From the NCBI RefSeq assembly GCF_009299835.1, contig NZ_VKCZ01000014.1, forward strand, positions 62,001 to 126,000: DNA of 64,000 nt, written 5' to 3'. Below are positions 1-9,421 of this stretch, piece after piece. Within the stretch, counting starts at the first letter, position 1; every line of letters begins with the position of its first letter. The stretch is from Microlunatus speluncae. Its GTDB lineage: Bacteria; Actinomycetota; Actinomycetes; Propionibacteriales; Propionibacteriaceae. The notes beneath the pieces were generated by a model that was given only the letters and a program-made list of their open reading frames with translations, was not told the DNA's origin and searched no databases. The position numbers and the translations under genes were made by a program.

Positions 1-221
1 TCTGTCAGGTTTGCTGGGTTTGTCCTGACCACTGTCCATCAGCTCGTGCCGATGGCCACCGGTAGGTGTCATCTCGTCTCACCGGCTTGGGCGCCGTCCC
101 CTCTCAACAGGTGGCGCGATGCTGTGTCATCGCTGGCGGCTCCTTCCGATCGACAGCCTTCCTTGATCACGAAAGGCAGGCTTGATCACGATAGGTCAGC
201 CCGGCCCGGGACGCGCGCCAA

Positions 222-917
222 TTACGTCGCCGCGAGGCACTGGGCCCGCAGCGTGTCCAGCCCGGGCCCGGCCAGCTCGTCGGCGAAGGCGACCCGGCCC
301 GCCAGCACCATCGTCAGGGCTAGCGTGGTCCCGCCGACCCGTGGCCCGGTGCCGGTGTCGAACGGTCCGTCGGTCGCCGTCAGTCGAAGCCCCTTGGCGG
401 TCGTCCGGCTGGCGACGGTGAAGTCGGTCCGGGCCAGGAACCGGGCCAGCTCGGTGAGGGCGGACACCGGTGTCGGGCTGTCGATACCGAGCGGCCGGCG
501 GATGTCGTGGGCATGGATGACGGTCTCGCCGAGCCAGCCCAGGGCCGGCGTGCCGAACGGAGCGCGCCGAGACCCGGCCGCCGCCCGGAACCGGCGCAGG
601 GTTTCGGCCGGAGTGTCGCCGAGCTGCTCGGCCAGCCGGGCGTCGTTGTGCCGGGCGAAGTCGAACCGGGCCGCGATCACGCTGCGGATCCAGGCCGGCC
701 CGGTGGTGCTGGCCCCGGCCGTGAGGTGGGCTACGACCTCCTCGACGGACCAGCGATCGCAGAGCGTCGGTTGCCGCCACTGCGCCGCGGCGAGTCCGGT
801 CAGGTCGGCAGCGAGCGCGGCGCGCTCCGCGCCGATCGCCGCCCAGGTCTGGGCGGTGCTCCACCGAAGCGAGGCGGGACGCGAACGGGCGGAGCTGGGT
901 TCGGGATTCTGGCTCAT
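222..917 (-). CDS. DinB/MDMPI-fold, maleylpyruvate isomerase-type protein
   Basis: The 231-residue product resembles the actinobacterial maleylpyruvate-isomerase / mycothiol-dependent enzyme family. These are four-helix-bundle proteins with a metal site and a conserved N-terminal W-x-V-x-x-V-x-x-H helix; here the sequence reads [15 protein letters not shown] near residues 53-67. A second His cluster ([12 protein letters not shown], around residue 135) fits the remaining metal ligands. The substrate is unknown: most members are named only by fold and may act in mycothiol-dependent detoxification or thiol transfer. The start is the ATG at 917. It lies on the same strand as another member of the fold (1000-1578), 82 bp downstream of that gene, so the two may form one unit. 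Family is fairly sure; substrate is not. Confidence 0.75.
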   Translation of the reverse strand: MSQNPEPSSARSRPASLRWSTAQTWAAIGAERAALAADLTGLAAAQWRQPTLCDRWSVEEVVAHLTAGASTTGPAWIRSVIAARFDFARHNDARLAEQLGDTPAETLRRFRAAAGSRRAPFGTPALGWLGETVIHAHDIRRPLGIDSPTPVSALTELARFLARTDFTVASRTTAKGLRLTATDGPFDTGTGPRVGGTTLALTMVLAGRVAFADELAGPGLDTLRAQCLAAT

Positions 918-999
918 GCCCGTCCAGACCGTCCGATCGGGACCGGAATCGTCGGTGTCAGCGGAGGAATCTCAGCGCGGATCTCGGGCCGGTGGCGGG

Positions 1000-1578
1000 T
1001 CAGCCGGCCCAGTCCGGATCCCGGCCGGCCAGGCCGAGGGCGCGGTCGAACGTCGGGCGATCGCCGGCCACCGGCACCTCCGGGCCGTACGCGCCCATCG
1101 TCCGGCCGAGTTCGGCGGTCACAGCGACGAGCCGGAGCAGTTCGGCCCCGATCTCGTCCGGGACGGTCAGCGGCTGCCCGGCGGTCCGGGTCAGGTCCCA
1201 GCCGTGCAACAACGCCTCGGCGAACGCCATCTGGCCCACCGCCTCGGCCGTCATCTCGCTGCCGCCGAAGCTGACGCTGCCGTGCCAGGCGTCGGGCCGG
1301 GACCAGGCCGTGCCCAGCCCGTCGACCGCCTCGGCCAGCCGGCCGCTCCAGTCCCCGGCCGCGGCGTGATCACCCTGACCCCAGGGGTGGTCGGGATCGA
1401 GCGGGTGACCCCAGCCGATCCGGCCGAGGGCACCGGCGGTTCCGGTGAAGTGGTTGATCAGCGCGGCGGCGTCCCAGTCCTGACACGGGGTCGGGGCGGC
1501 CGGGTCCAGTCGGTCGATGGCGCGCAGGGATTCGGCGACCGTACCGGCCGCGATCGAGAACGTGGATGCTGTCGTCAT
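1000..1578 (-). CDS. TIGR03086-like DinB-fold metal-binding protein
   Basis: This 192-residue protein is another mycothiol-dependent maleylpyruvate-isomerase-type (DinB/MDMPI fold) protein, close to the TIGR03086 group. The sequence shows [17 protein letters not shown] near residues 30-46, the usual C-x-x-W-x-v-x-x-l-x-x-H signature, and a later [14 protein letters not shown] segment that supplies the other metal-binding His. It is shorter than its neighbour at 222-917 and only distantly similar to it, so the pair is probably not a recent duplication. Its ATG (1578) is divergent from recA, with about 264 bp between the two starts. No catalytic role can be assigned from sequence alone. Confidence 0.75.
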   Translation of the reverse strand: MTTASTFSIAAGTVAESLRAIDRLDPAAPTPCQDWDAAALINHFTGTAGALGRIGWGHPLDPDHPWGQGDHAAAGDWSGRLAEAVDGLGTAWSRPDAWHGSVSFGGSEMTAEAVGQMAFAEALLHGWDLTRTAGQPLTVPDEIGAELLRLVAVTAELGRTMGAYGPEVPVAGDRPTFDRALGLAGRDPDWAG

Positions 1579-1658
1579 GCCCTCAGCCTGGCGGTCCCGG
1601 CGCGTGGTGGCTTGAAGGAATCCGACCTCTGGCCGAGGACGGCGTGTCGAGTGGCCGT

Positions 1659-1674
1659 TCGAACGTGTGTTCGC
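1659..1674. promoter_or_regulatory. LexA (SOS) box upstream of recA
   Basis: TCGAACGTGTGTTCGC matches the actinobacterial SOS consensus TCGAAC-N4-GTTCGA at all but the last base. It lies 169 bp upstream of the recA start, in the space divergent from the MDMPI-fold gene, where LexA repression of recA is expected. Similar boxes lie by lexA at 21276 and 21444 in this same window. Confidence 0.85.
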
Positions 1675-1842
1675 CTAAGTTATCCACCGAGGGGCACAAG
1701 TTTTTCGCCCCGTCCACAGGTTTGCGAAACGCTGAACCACTGTCAGCGGTTCTGTTTAGAGTCCGGACACGAAGACCACCAACGACAGCGGAAAGTGGCC
1801 CGGGGTTCGAGGGAATCCAGCGGGTTCGAAGGAGAGATCACC

Positions 1843-2940
1843 ATGCCACCAGCCACCAAGAACCGGGACATCTCGGGTCCGGCCAGCAAGGACCGGGAGA
1901 AGGCCCTCGAGGCTGCTCTCTCCCAGATCGAGCGACAGCACGGCAAGGGCACCGTGATGCGCCTCGGCGACGAGGTGCGGGCCCCGATCGAGATCATCCC
2001 GACCGGCTCGATCTCCCTCGACGTCGCCCTCGGCATCGGCGGGCTGCCGCGCGGCCGGATCGTCGAGATCTACGGTCCGGAGTCCAGCGGTAAGACGACG
2101 CTCACGCTGCACGCCATCGCCAGCGCTCAGGCGGCCGGCGGCATCTGCGCCTTCATCGACGCCGAGCACGCGCTCGACCCGGACTACGCGTCGAAGCTCG
2201 GCGTCGACACCGACGCGTTGCTGGTCAGCCAGCCGGACAACGGCGAGCAGGCGCTGGAGATCGCCGACATGCTGGTCCGGTCCGGCGCGCTCGACCTGAT
2301 CGTGATCGACTCGGTGGCGGCGCTGACGCCCCGGGCCGAGATCGAGGGCGAGATGGGCGACAGCCACGTCGGCCTGCAGGCTCGGCTGATGAGCCAGGCG
2401 CTGCGGAAGATGACCGGCGCGCTCAGCGGAGCCGGCACCACCGCGATCTTCGTCAACCAGCTGCGCGAGAAGATCGGCGTCATGTTCGGTTCGCCGGAGA
2501 CGACGACCGGCGGTAAGGCGCTGAAGTTCTACGCCTCCGTCCGGCTCGACGTCCGCCGGATCGAGACCCTGAAGGACGGCCAGGAGATGGTCGGCAACCG
2601 GACCCGGGTCAAGGTCGTGAAGAACAAGGTCGCGCCGCCGTTCAAGCAGGCCGAGTTCGACATCCTGTACGGGCAGGGGATCAGCCGCGAGGGCGGCCTG
2701 ATCGACCTCGGTGTCGAGGCCGGGCTGATCCGGAAGGCCGGTGCCTGGTTCACCTACGAGGCCGACCAGCTGGGGCAGGGCCGGGAAAACGCCCGCGGCT
2801 ACCTGCGCAGCAATCCCGACCTGGCCAACGAGCTGGAGAAGAAGATCAAGGAGAAGCTCGGAATCGGCGCCCAGGTCGACGAACCGGCGACCGACGTGCC
2901 GGCCGGCGTTGACCCGGTGACCGGCGAGGTGGAGTTCTGA
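1843..2940 (+). CDS. recA: Recombinase RecA
   Basis: RecA (365 residues) forms ATP-dependent filaments on single-stranded DNA, drives homologous recombination and triggers LexA self-cleavage. Walker A is GPESSGKT at residues 78-85; the VIDSVAAL segment (Walker B region), the L1/L2 loop region with [21 protein letters not shown], and the C-terminal acidic domain are all present. No intein interrupts it, unlike some mycobacterial recA genes. The open frame runs far upstream, but the true start is the ATG at 1843, preceded by AAGGAGA at 1829-1835. recX follows one base after the stop codon, so the two are co-transcribed. A LexA box at 1659-1674 predicts DNA-damage induction. Confidence 0.98.
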   Translation: MPPATKNRDISGPASKDREKALEAALSQIERQHGKGTVMRLGDEVRAPIEIIPTGSISLDVALGIGGLPRGRIVEIYGPESSGKTTLTLHAIASAQAAGGICAFIDAEHALDPDYASKLGVDTDALLVSQPDNGEQALEIADMLVRSGALDLIVIDSVAALTPRAEIEGEMGDSHVGLQARLMSQALRKMTGALSGAGTTAIFVNQLREKIGVMFGSPETTTGGKALKFYASVRLDVRRIETLKDGQEMVGNRTRVKVVKNKVAPPFKQAEFDILYGQGISREGGLIDLGVEAGLIRKAGAWFTYEADQLGQGRENARGYLRSNPDLANELEKKIKEKLGIGAQVDEPATDVPAGVDPVTGEVEF

Positions 2941-2941
2941 G

Positions 2942-3853
2942 TTGACTCCCGCCGACAACCCGGTCCAACAGGCCAGGGAGTGGCTGGAGTCTCGTGGGCT
3001 GGATCCGGACGGGTCCGAGGGTGGCGCCGACCAGCGCTCTCGGACCGTCCCGGAGCTGGCACCATCACCCCCTGAGTCCGGCGACGGGCAGGCAGTCTCG
3101 TCCCCTGAGTCCGGCGAAGGGCAGGCAGTCTTGTCCCCTGAGTCCGGCGACGGGCAGGCAGTCTCGTCCCCTGAGCCTGTCGAAGGGCAAACCAGTCCGT
3201 TCCCTGCGACCGTGGAACAGCCGCCCCGTTCGCTCCCTGAGCCTGTCGAAGGGCAAGCCGGAGTCCCGGCCGAACCCTCGGACCAGGCGGCGCCGGGCCG
3301 ACCGCGGACCGGCTCGGGCCGCTCAGCGAAGGGCCGATCGGGCCGGCGCCGCCGGACCGATGAACCGGACGACCGGCACGACGGACCGGAAGCGGATCCC
3401 GAGGGGCTGGCGCGGACGATCGTGCTGCGCAAGCTCACCGGCCAGGCCCGGACCAGGCAGGAGCTGGCGAAGGCGCTGGCCGACCGCGACGTCCCGGTCG
3501 AAGCGGCCGACGCCGTCCTCGACCGGATGGAGGAGGTCGGCCTCGTCGACGACCGGAGCTTCGCCCAGGACTGGGTCGAATCCCGGCAGAGCCGGCGTCA
3601 GCTGTCCCGTTCGGCGATCAAGCGGGAGTTGATCACCAAGGGCGTCGACCGGGACGACATCGACGACGCCCTGGCCGGGGTCGACGACGAGGACGAGCTC
3701 AACGCGGCCCGGGCCCTGGCCGAGAAGAAGGTCAGGTCGATGTCCAGGCTCGAGCCGCAGGTCCGGTATCGGCGACTCGCCGGTGCCCTGGCGCGGCGCG
3801 GCTTCCCGTCCCACGTGACCTCCCAAGTGCTGGGCGAGGTGCTGTCCGACTGA
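2942..3853 (+). CDS. recX: Regulatory protein RecX with repeat-expanded N terminus
   Basis: RecX binds RecA filaments and limits their activity. The C-terminal half (residues about 150-303) is the RecX three-helix repeat fold, including VLDRMEEVGLVDDRSFAQDWVESR and the later GALARRGF-SHVTSQVL segment. The protein is 303 residues against roughly 150-190 for most RecX proteins. The excess is a low-complexity N terminus. Residues about 43-107 are built from 11-residue units such as SPESGDGQAVS and SPEPVEGQ, encoded by a 33-bp tandem repeat derived from the dispersed CCTGAGC-TGTCGAAGGG element. The likely start is TTG 2942, one base after the recA stop, which indicates translational coupling. The core should still work; the repeat region is probably disordered. 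Confidence 0.92.
   Translation: MTPADNPVQQAREWLESRGLDPDGSEGGADQRSRTVPELAPSPPESGDGQAVSSPESGEGQAVLSPESGDGQAVSSPEPVEGQTSPFPATVEQPPRSLPEPVEGQAGVPAEPSDQAAPGRPRTGSGRSAKGRSGRRRRTDEPDDRHDGPEADPEGLARTIVLRKLTGQARTRQELAKALADRDVPVEAADAVLDRMEEVGLVDDRSFAQDWVESRQSRRQLSRSAIKRELITKGVDRDDIDDALAGVDDEDELNAARALAEKKVRSMSRLEPQVRYRRLAGALARRGFPSHVTSQVLGEVLSD
3069..3259. repeat. 33-bp in-frame tandem repeat inside recX
   Basis: Three consecutive 33-bp units beginning CCCTGAGTCCGGCGA (near 3070, 3103 and 3136) are followed by two units carrying the typical CCCTGAGCCTGTCGAAGGGC core (near 3169 and 3235). The period is a multiple of three and the recX frame stays open throughout. The same core recurs outside genes at 28390, 37579 and 57660. 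Confidence 0.9.
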
Positions 3854-4211
3854 TCCGGATCCCGATCCGGACCCGACCAGGCACGATTCAATGAGGCCGA
3901 TCGGGGCTGTGATCGCGACCCCCGGCGACGGGCCGACGCGCGTCCCGACCACGCTTGACCCCCATCGGGAGCAGACCTACGCTGCCAGGGAGGGTTGAAC
4001 TGCACGCTTGATCGATATGAATGAAACACCACGCGCCGGCGAGCGCACGGTGAATGATGAAATGACGTTTCAAGGTCGCTCCTGGAGCGAGGTCTGATTG
4101 AGGGTCTTTCCCGTGGCATAACCGCAGCTCGCGGCAGCCTGCCCTTGATCCGGCCGGATTCGCAGCATCCCTCGCCGAGCCCACGCGTCAGCGTGGAGAG
4201 GGGAGTGCGAC
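3854..4211. other. recX-rny intergenic region, no gene seen
   Basis: These 358 bp carry no convincing reading frame. Two small dyads stand out: TCGCTCCTGGAGCGA at 4076-4090 (7-bp arms) and CCACGC-GTCA-GCGTGG just before the rny ribosome-binding site. The region between 3995 and 4070 is less GC-rich and may hold the rny promoter, but no clear -35/-10 pair can be called. Confidence 0.5.
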
Positions 4212-5876
4212 ATGGGGGCCTTCGAGTTCCTGGTACTCGCCGGACTGGTGATCCTCATCGCGGCTGTGATCGTCGCCGCGATCGTGCTGCGACGCTCCGG
4301 TGCCCGCGCCGCCGAGGCCGACCGCACCGCCCGGTCGGCCGCGAACGAGGCCTCCCTCGTCGCGGCGAACGAGGCGGCTCAGGCCGCGGCCAACGAGGCG
4401 GCTCAGGCCGCATCGGCCCGAGCCGAGTCCTGGGCGGAGCAGGTGCGCGAGGACGCCCGGTCCTATCGCGACCAGGTCCGGGCCAAGGCCGACGACCTGC
4501 TCGAGCTGGCCAAGACCCAACGTGCCGGAGTCGAAGATGATCTTCGGGCCCGACGGGCCGAGCTGAAGGACCAGCGGCTCGAGCTCGAGCGGCGCGAACA
4601 GCGACTCGGCGACCGGGAGGAGCGGCTCGATGCCGAAGCCCGGCAGACCGACGAGCGGTCGCATCAGCTTGATCAGTTGCGGACCGAACTGAAGGCCGAG
4701 CAGCGCCGGCTGACCGAGGCGGGCGCCGAGCAGACCGCCGCCCTGGAACGCATCGCCGGTCTCAGCGCGGAGGAGGCCAAGGCTGAGCTGGTCGCCACGG
4801 TCGAGGCCGAGGCGAAGCGCCAGTCCGTGATCGTCACCCGGGAGATCGAGCGGGAGGCGGCGCGCGAGGCCGAAGCTCGAGCCCAGAACATCATCGTCGG
4901 AGCGATCCAGCGGGTCGCCTCGGAGCAGACGTCGGAATCGGTGGTGACCGCGATCCATCTGCCCGGCGACGAGATGAAGGGCCGGATCATCGGCCGCGAA
5001 GGGCGCAACATCCGCACCTTCGAACAGGTCACCGGGGTCAACGTGATGATCGACGACACCCCGGAGTCGGTGCTGCTGTCCTGCTTCGACCCGGTCCGGC
5101 GGGAGATGGCCCGGCTCACCCTGACCGACCTCGTCGCCGACGGCCGGATCCACCCGGCCCGGATCGAAGAGGTCCACGAACGGAGCAAGGCCAAGATCAA
5201 TGAGCAGTGCCTGCGCGCCGCCGAGGACGCGTTGGCGGAGGTCGGCATCTCCGATCTGCATCCGGCCCTGGTGCCGATCCTCGGCACCCTCAAGTTCCGG
5301 ACGTCGTACGGGCAGAACGTACTCAAGCACCTGATCGAAAGCGCCCACGTCGCCGGCCTGATGGCCGCGGAGCTCCGGCTCGACATCGCGACCTGCCGCC
5401 GGGCCGCCTTCCTGCACGACATCGGCAAGGCACTGACCCACGAGGCCGAGGGATCACACGCCCTGGTCGGCGCCGAGCTCGCCCGCAAGTACGGCGAACA
5501 TCCCGACATCGTGCACGCCATCGAGGCGCATCACAACGAGGTCGAGCCGCACACAGTCGAGGCCGTGCTGACCCAGGCTGCCGACGCGATCAGCGGCGGC
5601 CGGCCCGGCGCCCGGCGGGAGAGCGTCGAGGCCTACGTGCAGCGACTGGAGCGGCTGGAACAGATCGCCGCCGCCCACGACGGCGTGGACAAGGTGTTCG
5701 CGATGCAGGCCGGTCGAGAGGTCCGGGTCATGGTCGCCCCCGAGACGGTCGACGACATCGCCGCCCAGGTGCTCGCCCGCGACATCGCCAAGCAGGTCGA
5801 GGAAGAACTGAGCTACCCGGGCCAGATCCGGATCACCGTGGTCCGCGAGTCCCGCGCCACCGAAACCGCCCGCTGA
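4212..5876 (+). CDS. rny: Ribonuclease Y
   Basis: This is a membrane-anchored endoribonuclease that starts mRNA decay. The 554-residue product has the full architecture: one N-terminal membrane helix (residues about 4-27), a long charged coiled coil (about 30-210) rich in Ala, Glu and Arg, a KH RNA-binding domain around residues 245-305 with the GRIIGREGRNIRTFE loop, and an HD catalytic domain with HDIGKA near residue 402. The coiled coil opens with an Ala/Asn-rich repeat (AANEAAQAAANEAAQAA). The start ATG 4212 follows GAGGGGAG. It stands alone on its strand between recX and the convergent glutamate transporter genes. Confidence 0.95.
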   Translation: MGAFEFLVLAGLVILIAAVIVAAIVLRRSGARAAEADRTARSAANEASLVAANEAAQAAANEAAQAASARAESWAEQVREDARSYRDQVRAKADDLLELAKTQRAGVEDDLRARRAELKDQRLELERREQRLGDREERLDAEARQTDERSHQLDQLRTELKAEQRRLTEAGAEQTAALERIAGLSAEEAKAELVATVEAEAKRQSVIVTREIEREAAREAEARAQNIIVGAIQRVASEQTSESVVTAIHLPGDEMKGRIIGREGRNIRTFEQVTGVNVMIDDTPESVLLSCFDPVRREMARLTLTDLVADGRIHPARIEEVHERSKAKINEQCLRAAEDALAEVGISDLHPALVPILGTLKFRTSYGQNVLKHLIESAHVAGLMAAELRLDIATCRRAAFLHDIGKALTHEAEGSHALVGAELARKYGEHPDIVHAIEAHHNEVEPHTVEAVLTQAADAISGGRPGARRESVEAYVQRLERLEQIAAAHDGVDKVFAMQAGREVRVMVAPETVDDIAAQVLARDIAKQVEEELSYPGQIRITVVRESRATETAR

Positions 5877-5907
5877 GCCCACCTGAACAAGTCGGCGAGA
5901 GTGGCGT

Positions 5908-6822
5908 CTACTTCTCCGCCGTACCGGCGGTGACGGGCTCGGCCGGGGCCGGGTCGGCCGGTCCGGCCACACCCGCCTCCGGGCGGCGCCGCGGCCCACG
6001 ACCCGAGGCCTTCAGCCGGCGTTCGAGCCAGCGGGCGACCCAGGTCAGCGCGTAGTTGATCACGATGTACATCACCGCGACCACCATCAGCGACGGGATC
6101 GTGTTGGCGTACGCCGAGCCCAGGTTGCTGGCCTGCTGCAACAGGTCGGTGTAGGTGATCCAGGTGCCGAGCGCGGTGTCCTTGAGGATGACCACGAGCT
6201 GGCTGACGATCGACGGCAGCATGGCCGTGATCGCCTGCGGCAGTTGGATGCTGAACAGCGTCTGGCCCTCGGTCATGCCGATCGCCAGCCCGGCCTCGCG
6301 CTGACCGCGGGGGAGTGAGCCGACCCCGGACCGGACCAGCTCCGCGATCACGGAGGCGTTGTAGAAGAACAGACCGGAGACGACGCCGAAGAACAGCCCG
6401 CCGGGGCCGGTGAACTGAAACACGTACAGCCCGAGATAGAAGCTGAACAGCATCATCATCAGCACCGGCACGGCCCGGAAGAACTCCACGAACACGCCAC
6501 AGAGGAACCGCACCACGCGGTTGGGGGCGAGTCGGCCGAGACCGAGCAGCACCCCGGCGATGATCGACAACACGACGGCGGTGACCGCGGCCAGCAGCGT
6601 GTTCAGGAGCCCCGGCAGGATGTAGGCGGTCCAGGTGCTGCGGAGCTGGAAGGGATTCCACTTCTCCGGCGCGAACTGGTTGTTCTCCGGGTTCGCCAGG
6701 CCGAGGGCGACCATGACGACGGCGAGCACCAGCAGCACCAGGGCGACGGCGCCGATGATCCGGTGCCGGACCCGGGCCTTCGGTCCGGGGACGTCGAACA
6801 GGACCGTGGGAGCTCCGCTCAT
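5908..6822 (-). CDS. gluD: Glutamate-type ABC transporter permease GluD
   Basis: This inner-membrane permease (304 residues) belongs to the polar amino-acid (HisM/GlnP) family and has several transmembrane helices. The EAA loop that contacts the ATPase reads QREAGLAIGMTEGQ-LPQAI. An extra N-terminal helix (IGAVALVLLVLAVVMVALGLA) and a Pro/Ala-rich C-terminal tail are typical of actinobacterial GluD. The ATG (6822) overlaps the gluC stop by 4 bp (ATGA), so the two permeases are translationally coupled and probably form a heterodimer. It is the last gene of gluA-gluB-gluC-gluD. Specificity for glutamate is inferred from resemblance to the Corynebacterium gluABCD system. Confidence 0.9.
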   Translation of the reverse strand: MSGAPTVLFDVPGPKARVRHRIIGAVALVLLVLAVVMVALGLANPENNQFAPEKWNPFQLRSTWTAYILPGLLNTLLAAVTAVVLSIIAGVLLGLGRLAPNRVVRFLCGVFVEFFRAVPVLMMMLFSFYLGLYVFQFTGPGGLFFGVVSGLFFYNASVIAELVRSGVGSLPRGQREAGLAIGMTEGQTLFSIQLPQAITAMLPSIVSQLVVILKDTALGTWITYTDLLQQASNLGSAYANTIPSLMVVAVMYIVINYALTWVARWLERRLKASGRGPRRRPEAGVAGPADPAPAEPVTAGTAEK

Positions 6823-7508
6823 CGCTGCACCGCCAGACGTCGGGACATCCAGGTGAACAAGATGCCGAGCGGCAGGGTCAAGATCACGAACCCGGCCGCC
6901 ATGATGAAGAAGATCAGGAAGAGCTTGGAACCGTCGAACTCGATCATCCCGCGCATCACGTACGCGGACTCGGCGACGCCGATGGTCGCCACCACAGTGG
7001 TGTTCTTGGTCAGCGCGATCAGGGTGTTGCCGAGGGGCGCGACGGCTCCGCGGAACGCCTGCGGCAGCACGATCGAGGTCAGGGTCGGCACGAAGCCGAG
7101 CCCGATCGAGCGGGCCGCCTCGGCCTGCCCCGGCGGCACCGTGTTGATGCCGCTGCGCAACGCCTCCGCCACGAACGACGCGTGATAGACCGACAGCGCC
7201 AGCAGGCCCAACCGGAAGGTGGTGTCGTTCAACGAGGTGGGCGAGCTCGGGTCGGCGAACTGAAGCCGCAACGTGTTCACCAGCCCGAACAGGCAGAAGA
7301 ACACGATCAAGGTGAGCGGAGTGTTGCGGATCAGCGTCACGTAGGAGGTGCCGATGGCCCGGAGGACCGGCACCGGGGAGACCCGGCAGATCGCCACCAC
7401 GGTCCCGATGATCAAGGATCCGACCGCGCCACCCAGGGTGAGCTTGATCGTCATGAAGAAGGCACCGAGGACGTCGTACTTGCCCAACAGGTCGATCAGG
7501 TCACCCAC
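6819..7508 (-). CDS. gluC: Glutamate-type ABC transporter permease GluC
   Basis: This is the first permease of the pair: 229 residues with about five membrane helices, beginning with a HisM-type stretch (LIDLLGKYDVLGAFFMTIKLTL). The coupling loop AEAARSIGLGFVPTLTSIVLPQAFRG is complete. It overlaps gluD by 4 bp. Upstream, an 83-bp gap to gluB contains a perfect 13-bp stem-loop (7554-7582) that could reduce transcription into the permease genes relative to the binding protein. Confidence 0.92.
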   Translation of the reverse strand: MGDLIDLLGKYDVLGAFFMTIKLTLGGAVGSLIIGTVVAICRVSPVPVLRAIGTSYVTLIRNTPLTLIVFFCLFGLVNTLRLQFADPSSPTSLNDTTFRLGLLALSVYHASFVAEALRSGINTVPPGQAEAARSIGLGFVPTLTSIVLPQAFRGAVAPLGNTLIALTKNTTVVATIGVAESAYVMRGMIEFDGSKLFLIFFIMAAGFVILTLPLGILFTWMSRRLAVQR

Positions 7509-7553
7509 GGATCACCACCGATCAGTTGCGAGCGAGTTGCGGTTGTCGAAGGC

Positions 7554-7582
7554 GATGGCCCGCCGGAACCCGGCGGGCCATC
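7554..7582 (-). terminator. Intercistronic hairpin between gluB and gluC
   Basis: A 13-bp perfect stem (7554-7566 paired with 7570-7582) surrounds the 3-nt loop AAC. It lies 9 bp after the gluB stop on the transcribed minus strand. There is no T-run, so it may act as a partial (attenuating) terminator or as a 3' stabiliser of the binding-protein message. Confidence 0.6.
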
Positions 7583-7591
7583 GGCCGAAGA

Positions 7592-8443
7592 TCAGGAACA
7601 GGCGTCCGGCTTCGGCGGGTTCTTCGTCTCGTCCGGCGTGAACGCGTCACCGACGGTGTCGGCCAGCGCCTTCTTCCAGGCGCCGTCGGAGATCATCTTC
7701 TCCACGGCGGTGTTGATCTTCGTGCAGAGCTCGACGTTGCCCTTCTTGATGCCGACGCCGTAACGCTCCTCGGTGAAGGGCTTGCCCACGGTCTTCAGCT
7801 TGCCCTTGTACTGCTCCTGCGCGGCAAAGCCGGCGAGGATCACGTCATCGGTCGTGACCGCGTCGACCTGACCGGCGTTCAGCGCCTCGACGCACTTGGA
7901 GTACGTGTCGAGCTCCTGCAGCTGGACCTGCTGGGCGTAGTCCTTCTTGATCTTCTCGGCCGGGGTCGAGCCGGTGACCGAGCAGAGCTTCTTGCCGTTC
8001 AGCGTCTCCGGGCCGGTGATGTCGGTGTTGTCGGCGCGGACCAGCAGGCCCTGACCGGCGATGAAGTACGGCCCGGCGAAGGAGATCTTCTGCTTGCGGT
8101 CATCGGTGATCGAATAGGTCGCGAAGATCATGTCCACCTGACCGCTCTGCAGCAGGGTCTCCCGCTGAGCGCTCGGCGACTGCTTGAACTCGATGTCGGT
8201 GTAGCCGAGCTCCTTGGCCACGTACCGCGCCACCTCGACGTCGAAGCCGGTGTAGTCCTCGCCGACCTTCAGGCCGAGACCCGGCTGGTCGAACTTGATC
8301 CCGATGGTCACCTTGCCGCCGCCACCGGCGCTCGGATCGGTGCCTCCGCCAGGATTGGCGGTGGTGTCGTTGACACAGCCGGCGAAGGCCGCGGCCATCC
8401 CGAGACTGGCCACGATCGCCACAATGGCTTTCTTGATCTTCAT
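7592..8443 (-). CDS. gluB: Glutamate-binding lipoprotein GluB
   Basis: This periplasm-side solute receptor of the importer has 283 residues. A lipoprotein signal peptide ends at the lipobox AFAGC (Cys23), so the protein is anchored to the outer face of the membrane. The body is a family 3 (SBP_bac_3) fold with GEDYTGFDVEVARYVAKELGY and the typical FATYSITDDRKQKISFAGPYF strand that contributes amino-acid ligands. It lies second in the operon, 58 bp after gluA. The hairpin that follows it suggests that this gene is expressed more than the permeases, as is usual for receptors. Confidence 0.93.
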   Translation of the reverse strand: MKIKKAIVAIVASLGMAAAFAGCVNDTTANPGGGTDPSAGGGGKVTIGIKFDQPGLGLKVGEDYTGFDVEVARYVAKELGYTDIEFKQSPSAQRETLLQSGQVDMIFATYSITDDRKQKISFAGPYFIAGQGLLVRADNTDITGPETLNGKKLCSVTGSTPAEKIKKDYAQQVQLQELDTYSKCVEALNAGQVDAVTTDDVILAGFAAQEQYKGKLKTVGKPFTEERYGVGIKKGNVELCTKINTAVEKMISDGAWKKALADTVGDAFTPDETKNPPKPDACS

Positions 8444-8501
8444 CGTTTCCCTCCAGCTTCACCGGCCGGAACGGGCCGATGTTGATTTGTGTGTGCGTTG
8501 A

Positions 8502-9341
8502 TCAGTGAGTCAGGATCTTGCCCAGGAAATCCTTGGCGCGATCGCTCTGCGGTGAGGTGAAGAACGTCTCCGGGTCGGCCTCTTCGACGATCGTGCCGTC
8601 GGCCATGAAGATCACCCGGTTCGCCGCCTTCCGGGCGAAGCCCATCTCGTGCGTGACGACGATCATGGTCATGCCCTGCCGGGCCAGATCGACCATCACC
8701 TCGAGCACCTCGTTGACCATCTCCGGATCGAGCGCCGAGGTCGGCTCGTCGAACAAGATCACCTTCGGCTCCATGGCCAGCGCCCTGGCGATCGCCACCC
8801 GCTGTTGCTGGCCACCGGAGAGTTGGGCCGGATATTTGTCGGCCTGGTTGCCGACGCCGACCCGGTCGAGCAGCTCCTGCGCGCGAGCCACGGCCTTCGC
8901 CTTCGGCATCCGCCGGACCTTGATCGGACCGAGGGTGACGTTCTCCAGGATCGTCTTGTGCGCAAAGAGATTGAACGCTTGGAACACCATCCCGACGTCG
9001 GCCCGCAGCCGCGCCAGATCACGACCCTCGCTCGGCAAGGGCTTGCCGTCGATGGAGATCGCCCCGTCCTTGATCGTTTCCAGTCGGTTGATCGCTCGGC
9101 AGAGCGTCGACTTGCCCGAGCCGGACGGCCCGATCACGACCACGACCTCGCCGGAGTTGACGGTGAGATTGATGTCTTGCAGCACGTGCAGCGGGCCGAA
9201 GAACTTGTTCACCTGGTCCAGCACCACCAGTGGTGCTCCGATCGACTGCGGCGCGACCGAGGCTCCCTCGGTCGGGTCCGTCAGATCGACACCATCATTG
9301 GTACCCGGCGCAGCCGGGACCGGATCACCGGGTTCGGTCAT
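8502..9341 (-). CDS. gluA: Glutamate-type ABC transporter ATPase GluA
   Basis: This cytoplasmic ATPase powers the importer. Walker A is GPSGSGKST, the signature is LSGGQQQR, Walker B is [12 protein letters not shown], and the switch His lies in VVTHEMGF. The 279 residues include an unusual 35-residue acidic N-terminal extension before the ABC domain (first strand [12 protein letters not shown]). The start is ATG 9341. TAGGGT (the minus-strand reading of 9348-9353) ends six bases before it, so the message is predicted to be leaderless. That would also confirm the extended N terminus. Confidence 0.93.
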   Translation of the reverse strand: MTEPGDPVPAAPGTNDGVDLTDPTEGASVAPQSIGAPLVVLDQVNKFFGPLHVLQDINLTVNSGEVVVVIGPSGSGKSTLCRAINRLETIKDGAISIDGKPLPSEGRDLARLRADVGMVFQAFNLFAHKTILENVTLGPIKVRRMPKAKAVARAQELLDRVGVGNQADKYPAQLSGGQQQRVAIARALAMEPKVILFDEPTSALDPEMVNEVLEVMVDLARQGMTMIVVTHEMGFARKAANRVIFMADGTIVEEADPETFFTSPQSDRAKDFLGKILTH

Positions 9342-9347
9342 GGGCCG

Positions 9348-9353
9348 ACCCTA
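9348..9353 (-). promoter_or_regulatory. Predicted -10 element of the leaderless gluA message
   Basis: The minus strand reads TAGGGT, then six bases, then the gluA ATG. In actinobacteria this spacing places the transcription start at or next to the initiation codon. No clear -35 hexamer is visible. Confidence 0.5.
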
Positions 9354-9421
9354 TGCGACCGCCTCGGGGCGAGGTGGGAAATTCGTGTTGAAATTCGGTT
9401 ACGTCCGGCCGGCCTGATCGA

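Noticed and set aside
46..1842. Long open frame running into recA from far upstream
   Set aside because: RecA proteins start at the position of ATG 1843, which has a ribosome-binding site; the upstream part is antisense to two genes on the other strand and has shadow-type composition.
5887..5900. ACAAGTCGGCGAGA after the rny stop, like the right tip of the hairpin family
   Set aside because: No partner arm is present, so it is not scored as a copy; it is mentioned only as a possible remnant.
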